NCBI GenBank assembly: GCA_032622095.1
Contig: CP136061.1
Span: forward strand, 188,614,369 to 188,678,368
Source: Siphonodentalium dalli
Lineage: Eukaryota; Mollusca; Scaphopoda; Gadilida; Siphonodentaliidae
Length of the DNA: 64,000 nt
Direction of reading: 5' to 3'
Position numbers and translations under genes: made by a program. Below the pieces are notes generated by a model. The model was not told the origin of the DNA. It searched no databases and was given only the letters and a program-made list of their open reading frames with translations. The first letter of the stretch is position 1; every line of letters starts with the position of its first letter. Below, one piece after another: positions 20,070 through 32,345 of the stretch.

Positions 20070-21080
20070 CAGAGACTCCAGACAAGATGGCGTCCGTCAT
20101 GGCGCCCATTTTTTTTAGATGCACCAGGTCTCTTTGATCGCCGTTATAGTAAAGATGATGTCTCATGCGGTCTTATTTTCCGTTCGATTCCGACACAAAC
20201 ATCCAATATCGCGGCCAAGATGGCCGCCGAAATGTGAAAATTTGCTATTTGTTTTTACATTTCACCACCTTTCGTTTGTCTCTGTGGGAAACTATTGGCA
20301 TCTTGACGCGATTTTATAAATTTATCGTATAGAAGAGTCATTGGCGAACACATAGGGACCATAATATACCTTCCTTGCTGGATATTTTTGTCCGATATCA
20401 CGTTTTCCCCAAATGCCGGTATAATCCGGTCAAAGCCAAAGACGCTAATATTTAACGCAATGTCTGTTTCGAATCAATGAATGTTATTGCTATAATAACA
20501 AAACCCATGCGTATATATGTATAGGAGATACTCGAGCTAGGATTCCTCTTATACCTAAGTTGAGGAATATTCACTCAAATCCAAGATGGCGGCCAAAATG
20601 GCCACCAGAAATAGAAAATTCGCTGATTTTAACATCATTGAGAGTTATTGTCACGAGAGCTCCACACCTGCTTACTATTGTGAGTTGGGAACACTGAGGC
20701 GAAGAACTGTCCTTATATCACATCCAAATAAAATCCCCCCAAATCCAAAATGGCGCGCACAAGGCGGGCAAATTTTGAAAAATCACCGAAATTCCCTCAT
20801 TTTCACATCATTGGGCATATTTGACAGTTGAGTTGGAAATACTGAGGTGAAGTAATTACCTTGCATCTGATGAAGGGCATTTTTTTCCAAATCGAAGATG
20901 GCGGCCAAAATGGCGTCCGAAATTTGAAAACAAGCTTATATTCCTTTACTTTTTTACTGTGAGCGTTATTGTTACGCGAATTCTACCCACAATTTACAGG
21001 TTCATATGGAACATTGATATGAAGTATTCCTTTGAATTTGGGCAACTCTCTCAGTCAAGATGGCGGCCAAACTGGCGGCC
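20070..21080 (+). repeat. Modules of about 160 bp, each headed by AAGATGGCGGCC-like motif
   Basis: Motif occurrences near 20086, 20218, 20584, 20748, 20896 and 21057; several are spaced 145-165 bp. The sequence between motifs is related but diverged. The later modules are also part of the foldback arm starting at 20584. Confidence 0.65.
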
Positions 21081-24000
21081 ATATATTGAAAAGAAGTCTA
21101 AATTGTCACATACTAATTTCAAACTTTTTGTCATAATATCAATATGTATGGATTGGACGAAACGGTACATAGCCATCTATTAGTTCCAACATAGGTCGTC
21201 GCCTTCTGGAAGGATGAAAACCCACAATCGAAATCCATTCTCCACTAAGCATCCATAATGGCCGTAACCGTATATGGGTCCGCGAATAGTCATATTATGA
21301 CTTCCAAGAATCAAAACAACAGTACCTAAGCGTATTCTGATTTGCCACATTCAGCATTAGCTGGACCAGCATCCGTATCTTCGTCACATTAATATATCTC
21401 GCTCACACCAACAGAGTTTTATATACTTCTTGGTAGAAGGGTCCCACTAATCGGAATGTTTCAAACAACACATATGCCGGTGTCAAGCTCACGTGTTTGT
21501 TTCGAAAACTGGGAATTCTTATCCTTATTCTTGGCGAGCTTCATTCGTGGTAGCTTATGGTATAATTCAGATGCTACATATGGGATCTGAGCGTCATCTT
21601 GTGTGATAAACTAGAAAGGTATGCGGTCGATGCGTATACTAGCTTTCAGAAGGACCTCTCTATCTGCGTATTTTTCAGATTTGGTTACCCAATGTGGATA
21701 ACAAAATGTACATCTGGTGATCTTGCCATCCACTGGATGGCAAGATCACCAGATGTACATTTTGTTATCCACATCCAGCCACTTCTCAATATATGGTTCA
21801 TCAATTCACATATTCACGTACTGACGTAGCCGGACAACTTCTGTATATGGCTTCGAATTTTGAAAGTCTAACATTTGACGGATGCCTTTTTGCAAAGGCG
21901 TAGAAGACCATAATGCATAATATACCTACACGTCTTGACCATGATCATAACAGTCCTGGTGGCGTCCAGCAATCGTCTCACCGTACAGATCCAAGCAGAT
22001 AATAACAATACACGCGGTGCTAGTTTGTGGGCATGTGTCATGATAGTGGAAATGAAATTGGACCATGACTGCACCGCCCCTTCTTTGTGTATGTTTTAGA
22101 TTCAGACATGATCTCATGTGGCTTTGCTTTCCTTGTATGTTAAGACTGTATCTTCCAATCCGTTTGGAAGCCGTTCTTAATCAACTGGACCAGGCGTGTA
22201 CCATTGGCTACTACTATATAAGCCCCACCCAGACTGGGATGTAGTCTTAAGGACGATGCATTTGATAGTTGATATGTCATACTCCCGCTGGGTGATGGTC
22301 GGTATGGTTCAAGAAAGTACAATGCCATCAACACAAGGGTGAAATGTTCAACGCGAAGAACATCTCGAGGAATGTTACTTTGATGATATCTTGCATTCAG
22401 TTTAACCTACGTTGGGAACACCAAGTGATTTCTTGGTAACATCACCATTAAAAGCCATTGTCCCGCATGAGACATATTAACTATTACATTCTAAAGTTAT
22501 ATAATATAAAGCTATATGAGCACAAAGGTCACGTTCCCCAACGTCCACATCCATTGCCATCGAGACTATAAATTGTTCTTTAAACACACAGTGAAATAAA
22601 TGCACCACAGTTCCTGACATTTTCTTGAATAATACCGCCCACATACTGACACTAACCCTGAGAGAGGATAACAACAACGCATACCTTCATTCCATAAAGA
22701 CATTATCTTTTAGCCCATCCGACTGTTCTGGGGAAGCTATGATAGTATTATCCAGACAAAATTATACGTCTGGTCAAGTTGATTCAGAACGGCCTTGAAA
22801 CGGATGTGGAAATACAATTTTACCACACCAAAAACACCAACACGCATGATAGTCTTTAGCTGAAACATGCACCTGTTGTATGGGTTTATACCGTGGCCCA
22901 TTTCATTCCCACTGTCATGGCGCATGTCCACAAACTAGCACCGCGAGTATTGTTCTTCTCTGCTTGGATCTATTTGACGAGACGACTGCGGGACGTCACA
23001 CAGTTTGCTTAGGATCATGGTCAAGAAGTGTGGGTAGTCGGTACATTATGGTCTTCTCCTTAGCAGATAAGCATCTGTTCAAGGGAATGAGACAGCTAGC
23101 TACCTTCGAAACACTGCCGAAGTTGTCCACGTATGCCAGTACGTTCGCTAAGTTTGTGAGTTGAACCATCTATTGAGAAGTGACTTTAGTTAACTGGGAA
23201 GATCGCCAGGTGTACATGTCGTTATCCCCATGGGGTATGAGAAAGACATATATAGAGATGACCTTATGTAAGCGTGTATATGCCTTTCTAGTTCAAGATG
23301 ACGATCAAATCACATATTTAGCAAGTATTTAAAATCTTAAGCTAGACACCGGAAAATGAATTGTTTGAAACGTTATGATTAGAGGGACCCTTCTCCCGGG
23401 AAGTGTTGAATACTTGTCGGTGTGAGCGACCTAGATTTATCAGGCAAAGAAATGGAAACTGGTCCAGATCATTAAGGACGTGGCAAATCAGAATCTGTTA
23501 TCAGGTAATTGTTCTAATGTGGCTATTCGGAGCACCTGCGGTTACGGCCATTATCGGCGCGAAGTGTCGAATGGATTTCGAAATGCCACATCGCGATATT
23601 AATTGTGGGTTTTCGTACTTCCAGAAGGATACGAGCAATGTTATGCGTTTTTATACGTTTTAAGTTGAACTAATAGATGGTTTGTGTATAGTTTCGTCCA
23701 TACATATCGATATTATGACAAAAAGTTGAAATTTGTATGTGAAAATATCGATTTCTTTTCAATTTCTGGCCTCCAGTTTAGCTGCCATCTTGACCTTGAG
23801 TATCAATTGCCAAACTCAAATGAATAGTTCATATCAATATTCCATATCAACATGTACTGGTGGGTAGAATTCGCGAAACAATAACGCCCATCGTAAGAAA
23901 GTTCGCCATCTTCGATTTGGAAAACCATTTCTTGCATGGGATGTAAGGTAATTACTTCACCACAGAATTTCCAACGCTGATGTGTGGAGTTGTTTCAACA

Positions 24001-24228
24001 TTAGTGCCCAATGGTGTGAATATGAGGTATTTTCGGTGATTTTTATAAATCTGTCCGCCATTGTGGGAGCCATTTTGGAATTGGGGGACTTTTAGTTGGA
24101 TGCAATATAAGGACAGTTCTTCGATTCAGTGTTCCCAAGTCACAATAGTAAGCAGGTGTGGAGTTGTCGTGACAATAACTCTCACTGATGTTAAAATCGG
24201 CGATTTTCGGTGATTTTTCTATTTCTGG
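20584..24228. mobile_element. Giant imperfect palindrome (foldback element I), arms about 1.8 kb
   Basis: The left arm is matched in reverse complement all the way through. Examples: 20605-20700 with 24130-24225; 21190-21240 with 23597-23640; 21785-21810 with 23150-23175; 22020-22045 with 22910-22950; 22172-22200 with 22769-22795; 22400 with 22540. The centre is near 22470. Identity is about 75-85% by eye with indels. No transposase frame was seen in either arm. Confidence 0.8.
21692..21774. repeat. Perfect 83-bp palindrome
   Basis: Centre at 21733 (ccatccaCtggatgg). Both arms include 'gataacaaaatgtacatctg' or its complement. It sits inside the left arm of foldback I, while the right arm (about 23190-23220) has only one side of it. 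Confidence 0.9.
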
Positions 24229-27200
24229 TGGCTTCTCCTTGTTTTCATTGTGTAGAGTAGACTTTGCAAGTCCACCAGGTTGACTCGCGGAATACATACG
24301 GGGATGAGATCAATACATAAAATGAGTTACAATAGGCTCGGTCAAATCGGGACCATCCGATCAAACCGCGAACGATCAAATCGGGACCATCTGATAAAAC
24401 CGCGAACCGATCGCAAAAAGTCATTTCTTGGGCTACACGGGACATTAACAGTGCAAAAATTAACATCCAACGTAAGCTTTGATAACCATATAAATGTAGG
24501 ATTTGTCAAATTCGTACCTCTGTTGACGCAATATTCGATTTTAAACTCGACACATAAATGCAGTAATAATGTCAAATATTTGGCGACGCCCGGGTTCGAC
24601 AATGACAATGACGACTGTGCGACTCGTTGAACGGTAATTTTCATTTGTATACGATATATCTGACACTGATCGGGCAACTTAGTTCTGCGTGTAAGCTCAT
24701 ATATGCTGCATCAGTAATGTTAGGCACCGTGCCTTCGTTGTAATGAACGTATCATGTATTCAATGCAGTGTTTTTGTATATACTGATCCCCACCTGTGAT
24801 GCCATAGAGAGCAAGTCACAAGATATCCACCTGTCACTAACCAAGCATTCTGACATTTGAACATGACAAAATGCCCAACTTACCTGAACATCTTCCCTCT
24901 TATAGTGAACCCAGTGATTTTGTAATTTTTGGAAAGTTGACTTGTTCATTCGAAAATATCACCACTCACCATAACATGAGTTATTAGCTATTTTGGTCAT
25001 ATTCTGATTAGCAGTTAGGCACTACACATAAAGATATTGACCATCGATTTACTTTTATAAAGGTGTTTGTATGAAAGTATTAGCGAAAATTGTTCGAAAG
25101 AGGGGGTGGTTGTTGGTATCTGAAACTGAAAATAATGAGCAACACTTTTTAAAAATAAAAATAAAAGGGATGGATACCCGAAAATATGCAATAAAACGTA
25201 TACACAAAATAAAATAGTAGAGCACTTGGTTGGTGGGTCCCGAAAGTTCCCAAAATAAAACGCATCTGGATATATGACCCCCCCCCCCCCCTGGTTCGGA
25301 CGCCAATTTAATTGCCGGTATATTATTAACACGGGGCGTTTTGGTGGGGTAGTATTTGTAATGGGGTAGACATGACCGGTGTGCATACTAAAGATGAGTT
25401 AACAATTTACATCGTGGGAAGCTGAGTGGAAATAGAGGATCTCACATGAGTTTCTATTTTATATGGAATTTAGCAATCGAGTTCACTAAATTCGATTTGA
25501 GCCGAGTTTTACCGAGGCTCAAATAGAATTTATTGGACGAGGTTGATAAATTACGTATAAAATAGAACGAGTTTGGGATACCTTTTATCACATGATCAAA
25601 TAAACGCGAACCAACGCGAAGTATTCATCGAAAACAACAATCATAAACTTCAGCAATCGCAAGTCATTTAAATAATGGCGTGACGTCATCGTACGCGCTA
25701 ATATTAGACGTGTGTCTTAACAATAATTATGAAGCTGGTTTTTAGGGTTAATTATGTGATAAATAGGCTAAATGTCCTAGACATCGACCCTATATACCGG
25801 TTATATGATTTAATTGTTATAATGCTTACGTTAAAGGGGTACTGTACGTTATTTTCAACAAATTCCCGGTAATAACAACGATCTAATATCGATAATATAT
25901 AGAAAAAACATTTGGTCATGTTCATATGTCAGAATGTTTGGTTAGTAACAGGTGGACATCTCTTATGTGACTTGGTCTCTATGGCATCACATGTGGGAAC
26001 AAAGCACTGCGTTGAATCCACGATACGTTCATTACAACGAAGGCACGCGGTGCCTAACATTATTGATACAACATACATGGGCTTACAAGCAGAACTATAA
26101 GTTGCCCGATCAGTGTCAGATACATCGTATACAAATGAAAATTACCGTTCAACGAGTCGCACAGTCGTCGTTGTCATGGTCGAAACCGGGCGTTGCCAAA
26201 TAGTTGACATTGTTACTGCATTTCTGTGTCGAGTTTAATCGAATATTGCGTCAACTGAGGTACGAATTTGACAAATCCTACATTTATGATTATCAAAGGC
26301 TCAAAGCTTACGTTGGGTGTTAATTTCGCATTGTTAATGTCCCCGTGTAGCCCAAGAAAAGACTTTTTTTGCGATTGGTTCGCGGTTTGATCTGATGGTC
26401 CCGATATGACCGATCCTATAATAATTGTGCCCCACATTTAAGACACTGATTAGCCTGCATCTATTTCAAAGAATAGTAGATGAAGGAGACTGTGATTTTA
26501 TATACTACTGAAATTGTTCTTAGCCCTGTATATTTGTTTTTAGGTTGAGGTACGACTGCTGTGTGAAAAATCAAATGCTGTATTGCAGGCCGGGGTGTTT
26601 TTAATTTTTTCCATTTTTAATAGTTATTTTACAAATTTGTATGTTGTCCCAAGGGGGACCAGTGGTTTCTGTGATGAAGTAAGTGACCACTAGTGTAGCA
26701 TTATGCTTGATTTTTGGCGATATGCGTGTATCTGGCATACCAAACTCATAAAGCTGCTAAAACCTCACAGAACCCACTGACACTCCGGGGGATGGATAGG
26801 TATTTGGGCATAACCTCATATGTATGAGTCAACAATAAGCGTAGACTTATGGAAATGGTGTTATTAGCTTACTTTGATCCTGACTTGGGAGCCATATCTT
26901 ACCATATATTATAGCTAGATATAGCTATTATATAGCCATGCATACCATTTAAATTATGCTAAACTGAACAAATTAGCACATGTATACCATATATGACGAC
27001 TCATAACTTATGCTGAAGCTTCTAGACTGGTATTCTTATACTTTCATGTTGTTAGGATTAAAATATAGTCCTATAAAGCACACACATTTTCATAGTAATG
27101 TGATACATATATATGGGTATACCTAGTATTGGTTTTTGATATATATCCAACTGACCATATCCTTTTAAGACTGCATGGACAGTCTTCGTAATTGAACCAA

Positions 27201-27645
27201 TCATAAGTATTGGGGACCACTTTGGAAATAAGAGGGATTTTTGTTTGTTTGTTATATCCCTGGTAATGATATATTTAATTATAGAGGCTGACCAGTAGGC
27301 CTATTAATAATAAAATTTATTAATATTAATACCACCGACTAACCATATTAAAACCTTATTGGTTAAATTTTTTTTGGATTATAAATACACATTCAGATAG
27401 TGAGCTCACAGAGATATATGTTAATGTCGACCGCTTTTCCATCTAAAATTATTTTCATTGCTTTTTCAATATGTATACATTTGTCAACTTTGTATAAATT
27501 GTTTAGATATATATCATTGGCATTAAATAATCTAAATAATCTAATCATTTAATGTATTGATCTCATCTCCGTATGTATGCCGTGAGTCAACCTGGTGGAC
27601 TTGCAAAGTCTACCCTATACAATGAAAACAAGAAGAAGCCCACTT
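24229..27645. mobile_element. Foldback element II, 3.4 kb with about 95-bp terminal and about 550-bp inner inverted repeats
   Basis: The ends 24229-24325 and 27545-27645 are reverse complements (about 90% identical), sharing 'gtagactttgcaagtccacc' and 'gatgagatcaatacat'. Inner arms about 24340-24945 and 25900-26425 are also inverted copies (for example 'acgatatatctgacactgat' facing 'atcagtgtcagatacatcgt'). The loop 24950-25890 and the tail 26430-27540 contain no supported gene. A C-tract lies at about 25277. Confidence 0.75.
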
Positions 27646-27799
27646 TTGCCGTGCCAATTCAGTAAAATGCCCCTTTATCTAAGTTTGTCATAAAATATAA
27701 CGTATAATAAGGTCGCAGAATCGTTAAACTGCCGTAGCACCGTGGTTGTCAACGGCCGCAGAATCGTGAAATTGGTCGCAGAATCGTCAAAACGATTGT

Positions 27800-28165
27800 G
27801 CCGTGTGTTTATGATATGATATCATCGCATATATATAGGCTAACGATTTAATGATATCACAAAACGTTGAATTAATATTAGTTCAGTTATGCCATTTAAT
27901 TATATCACAAAATGAATTAGTGATATCACTAAATGCTTACTATTTTGTGACATCATATATTCAATTTTGTGTTATTAAACAAATTTATGATATCACAAAT
28001 TTATTGGAATTAGAGATATCTTAAATTCATTTTGTGATTTCATAAACTAGTTAATGATATCATATATTCGATTTTGTGATATAATTTATTCATTTAGTGA
28101 TATCATAATAATTATGATATCACTAAATGAATAAATTATATCACAAAATCGAATATATGACATAA
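27800..28165. repeat. AT-rich cluster of TGATATCA palindromes
   Basis: About eight occurrences of gatatcac/gtgatatc-like words, ending in a perfect 101-bp palindrome at 28060-28160 centred on 28110. Confidence 0.85.
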
Positions 28166-28689
28166 TATGAATTTAATAATAAATAGAAGAACGACGCCCC
28201 ATATATCTGATCAGTATATTGTAACGCTGGGAAAGCTTGGTAGGAAGGTAGGAACTGTACCGAACACCTCAATCGAGTACAACTTCAACCGTGAACAAAA
28301 ATTATCCTGCTCGAGATATTTCTTCACATCAATAACATCCATGGAGAATGGGAGAATATCAACGGGTTGTTTTCCAATCAAACTTAAAAATTGAAAATAA
28401 ATTATACTTGGTTTCCATTAATCGAACAAGTATATTTTGGAATAATTCTCCTAAGTATTCGTTTGAGTCGTATTCCTATTCGTCACTGGCCGAGTGTTCC
28501 CGTGGTAAGTTTGGAAATGATGAACTGAAAATTGACAAGGAAGTTCAACGAACAATGAATGAGTGACGAATGACTGCGGAGTTGTGATTTGGTGGGCTAC
28601 CCCGGGATCTTCAATCAATCAATTCTTTATTCTCATGACCTATAATACTTAGGTATCGAGATAACATTTGTACACTATTTACATATATA

Positions 28690-29140
28690 AGGAGGAGCGG
28701 ATACCGGTAGCTCAGTTGGTTTGTGGGCCGACCTCTGAGCTACAACTTAAGTACAAGTTACAACTTCGACACGTCGAGGGTTCAAATCCGACAAAATATC
28801 GGTCGGACTTTGTGTCGCCATCTGCATTCCCAGTACCATGGGCATCACAAATCAATCATCGATGCCACGATCAGTGATCTGAGAAAGATTCCAGAAGCCA
28901 AAGAGTCTCAGACAAAATTTGAAAAAATGCGTACTGGACTACCTCTGCTAATGCGTACCTCTGCTCCTCTCGTAATGTCATGACCAGGGATGACACTACA
29001 CTCGGGAGCCGATGCTAATGGCTGTCCTGTGTGCAACAATGTGCGCACGTTAAAGATCCCTACCGTGGCGAAGAAGTCACGGGTTCGGCAAAAAAAACTT
29101 CCTGGAAAAATTATGGATCTACTCGATCCCGTCCTGTAAA
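28690..29140 (+). mobile_element. tRNA-derived SINE
   Basis: A-box TAGCTCAGTTGG (28708-28719) and B-box GGTTCAAATCC (28779-28789) are about 60 bp apart, as in a pol III promoter of a tRNA-like head. A non-tRNA body with 'gtgcgcacgttaaagatccc' and 'gaagtcacgggttcgg' (29041-29100) follows. The head lacks paired acceptor stems, so it is not a working tRNA gene. The tail boundary near 29140 is uncertain. Confidence 0.75.
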
Positions 29141-29149
29141 AGCCAACCT

Positions 29150-29490
29150 TGGTCACTAGGACGTAACAACTACATATACATATATCATGGTATATATGTA
29201 AGCATATTATACACATTATTATAAATAAATATCAATAATTGAATAACACATTATAAATAAATACCGTATCAATAAACACATTATAAATAAATATAATAGC
29301 ACTATCAGTATCATTGCTATATATGTATAACATTATTCATTAATAGTAATAATATATTTAGAAGTGAACATATTACATTTTGTGCACACATACACACACA
29401 GAGTTATTTATCAGTGTATCAATATTACTGTATCTGTATGTAGTTCGGTGTAGTAGCCTTTATTTGGCTGTAGGTGCACCGTTGGACGAC
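29150..29490. other. AT-rich spacer between SINE and retrotransposon
   Basis: Contains repeats of 'cattataaataaata' with intervening AT. Probably 3' trailer or decayed sequence; no gene seen. Confidence 0.4.
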
Positions 29491-29496
29491 TTAGTT

Positions 29497-31645
29497 AGCT
29501 GTTAATGTTGGTATCGATGTTGAATCACATGCGCTGTCCGTATCCCCCAGGTGGTTCCATTCGATGATTGTTTTCACAAAGAATCAGTTCTTATATTGAG
29601 CTGTATTTGTCCTTATTATTTTGTAAGAAAGTGAGTTGGTACACTCGTGCGACTCAATAATGTTTGTTGTTTCAAATCCTAGGAATTATTTTGGCAGTTA
29701 TTTTTCGTTTGTCCTTGCTCCTTGGTGTTAATAGGTCATGTGTATGTATAGCCGGAACCAACCCCTCTACTATCTTCCTAAACAGTGTCATCCTTTTCTC
29801 TTCTCTTCTTATCTTCATTGGTGTCAGTCCTTCTATTTCCATCATTTCGGTGACTGCACCTTTTTCTCTGTTTTTGTAATTGCTGGTGATGAATCTTGCA
29901 GCTTTTTTCTGTACTCTTTCGATGTTGTCGATGTCCTTCTGCAAGTATGGATCCCATATTTCTGCCCCGTATTCGAGTGTAGATCTTAACATGGACTCGT
30001 AAGCCAGATTCTTGTGTTTTTTATCGGCTTTGCTGATGTTTCTTTTGAGGAATCCCAGGGTGCTGTTGACTCTTTTGACAATTTTATTTATATGGGATGA
30101 CCAGGTTAGATTGTTGGTCAAAGTCAGTCCTAGATATGGTGTTTCATCTACTGACTGAAGGATGTGATTGTCTAGCTGGTACATGTGGGTTGATTTGCCC
30201 TTTGTAGACATGATGTACATGTAGCATTTTTTTGCGTTGAAACGCATCCCCCATTGGTCCGCCCATATTTCTAACGAGGAGAGGTCTTTCTGTAGTGCAT
30301 GGTGGTCTGATTGGTCTCTGATTTCTCTATAGAGGAGGCAATCGTCTGCAAATAATTTGACCTCTGAGGTTACGGCTTTCGGTAGGTCGTTCAAATGGCA
30401 AAGGAATAGTAGTGGTCCCAGTACCGTTCCCTGTGGTACTCCGGACTCCACTGGTACGTTTTGTGACGCTTCTCCTTCAAGTACCACTCTCATCTCTCTT
30501 TTTGTGAGGAAATTTTCCAGCCATTTGTGGGTTGTGCCATTTATGCCATAGTTCTGCAGCTTGTATAGGAGGCCCTTGTGTGGCACTGTGTCGAAGGCCT
30601 TTGAGAAGTCAATGATGGCTATATCTGTTTGTTTGTTTTTGTCCAGGTTTTGTAGGAGATCCTCTGTGACATTGACTAGCTGTGTGACGCATTAGTGGCC
30701 AGATCTGAAACTGTGGTTTTTGTCGGTCAGTATTTTGTGTTCATCCAGGTGGTCTCTGATGCGCCTGCTGATGATGTGTTCTAGAATTTTGCAGGGTATT
30801 GATGTGAGTGAGACAGGGCGGTAGTTCTCTGGGTTGTGCACGTCACCTTTTTTGTAGATGGGAGATATATTTGCACTGCGCCAGTCAGTTGGGAGTTCTC
30901 CTGTGTCCAGTGATAGCTGGAAGATGGCTGTTAGAGCAGGAGCTATGTGGTTAGCGCAAATCTTGAGAACTTGGTTTGGTATACCGTCTGGGCCTGGGGC
31001 TTTAGATGTTTTTATATCTTTTAGGAGTTTGTATTCACCTTCCTCTTTGATGTTGATATCTGCAATGTCTGGTATACTGCTTGATGGTTTTGCAGTGGGT
31101 GTATTCTTTAGATCTTTGGTGAATACTGATTGAAACTGTTTATTCAATAAAGCTGCTTTCTCTGCGCTGTTGTCCGTGAGTGTGGTACCCGTTTTGAGAG
31201 GTGGTATCCCAGTAGTGTCTCTCTTTTTAGACTTCAAGAATTTCCAGAATGGTTTGCTGTTCTTTTTCTCCGAGCTTTGTTTGATGATCTCTTGTATGTG
31301 TGATCGTTCTGCCTTCCTCATTTCATTCCTGCACATCTTTTGGAAATCTTTGTACTTATCCCATTTCTTTGATGTCTTCACTTTCCGATAGAGTTTCCCT
31401 TTCCTCCTAAGCATGCGTGATAGTTTCCTGTTTATCCATGGGAGTTGTTCTCTTCTTCTACTTGAGGCTGTTGGTACCCTTTTGTCTATGATTTCCTTTA
31501 TTTCGTCTCGGAAATAGTTCCATATCGATTCCACCGATTCCTTTTTTGTATTCGCTCTAGTTGTGACCTCTTTGGTGACCTTTTCTACGTCTTCACTAAT
31601 TATAGTCCAGTTTGCCTTGCTGAATACTACATATTCCTTACATAC
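29497..31645 (-). pseudogene. CR1/Rex-like non-LTR retrotransposon, RT domain nearly complete
   Basis: One minus-strand frame runs from about 31645 through the linker and RT to the C-terminus. In order: FSKANWTIISEDVEK, KAPGPDGIPNQVL (RT finger), NPENYRPVSLTSIPCKILE, DFSKAFDTVPH (first palm Asp), SGVPQGTVLGPLLF, KLFADDCLLYR (catalytic Asp pair), TPYLGLTL, and GAEIWDPYL in the thumb and tail. Breaks: TAA at 30692-30694 inside RT, a stop at 29672-29674, a frame change, then a further TGA before the end (FFVKTIIEWNHL...SIPTLTAN). The endonuclease domain is missing (5' truncation). The catalytic residues are intact but the copy cannot make a full protein. Relatively young compared with its neighbours. 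Confidence 0.9.
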
Positions 31646-31710
31646 AAGGCGGTACCGGTACGTCAAGTTATCTTTATAATACCATATGGAGTATTACAAT
31701 CGCTTCAATA

Positions 31711-32340
31711 TTTGTCCCCCGACGTTTCCGTCGGAGGACTATAGAAATGACCCTCGTCCTCCGTCCGTGCGTCCGAGATTGGGTACCTTCATGGTGTAAT
31801 CAACTCCTCCTACAGTTTTAAACGTAGAGATTTGAAACTCTGGGATATTGTTCCTAACATGTTGGTGATTTGCAACATCTATATAGCTAATAAAAAATAT
31901 CATTTTTTCCATATTTTCGGGGGGTTTTTGACTTAGAAAATTTGGAACATTTTTGCCTTTTGGATGAGATTGGGTACCTTCAAGGTGTAATCAACTCCTC
32001 CTACAGTTTTAAATGTAGAGATTTGAAACTCTGGGATATTTTTCCTAACATGTTGATGATTTGCAACATCTATATAGCTAATAAAAAATATCATTTTTTC
32101 CATATTTTCGGGGGGTTTTTTACTTAGAAAATTTGGAACATTTTTGCCTTTTGGATGAGATTGGGTACCTTCAAGGTGTAATCAACTCCTCCTACAGTAT
32201 TAAATGTAGAGATTTGAAACTCTGGTTTAATTTCTTTAACAAAGCGGCCATCGACATTTAAAAAAATTTCTTTAACAAAGCGGCGATCGACTTGCCACGT
32301 TGTCGGGGGACACTGTGGTCGGCCGACCTTTTATTTATAT
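31711..32340. repeat. Tandem-module element (GTCCCCCGAC family), copy 1
   Basis: Opens with 'gtcccccgacgtttccgtcg', then a TCCGTCC run. Two and a half modules of about 190 bp follow (attgggtaccttcatggtgt ... cttttggatgag). It closes with 'gtcgggggacactgtggtc'. The ends are partial inverted repeats. A second copy is at 39028-39810. Confidence 0.8.
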
Positions 32341-32345
32341 TATAA

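Noticed and set aside
28690-28800. Functional tRNA gene at the A-box/B-box pair
   Set aside because: The acceptor and anticodon stems do not pair and a long SINE body follows; better explained as a tRNA-derived SINE head.
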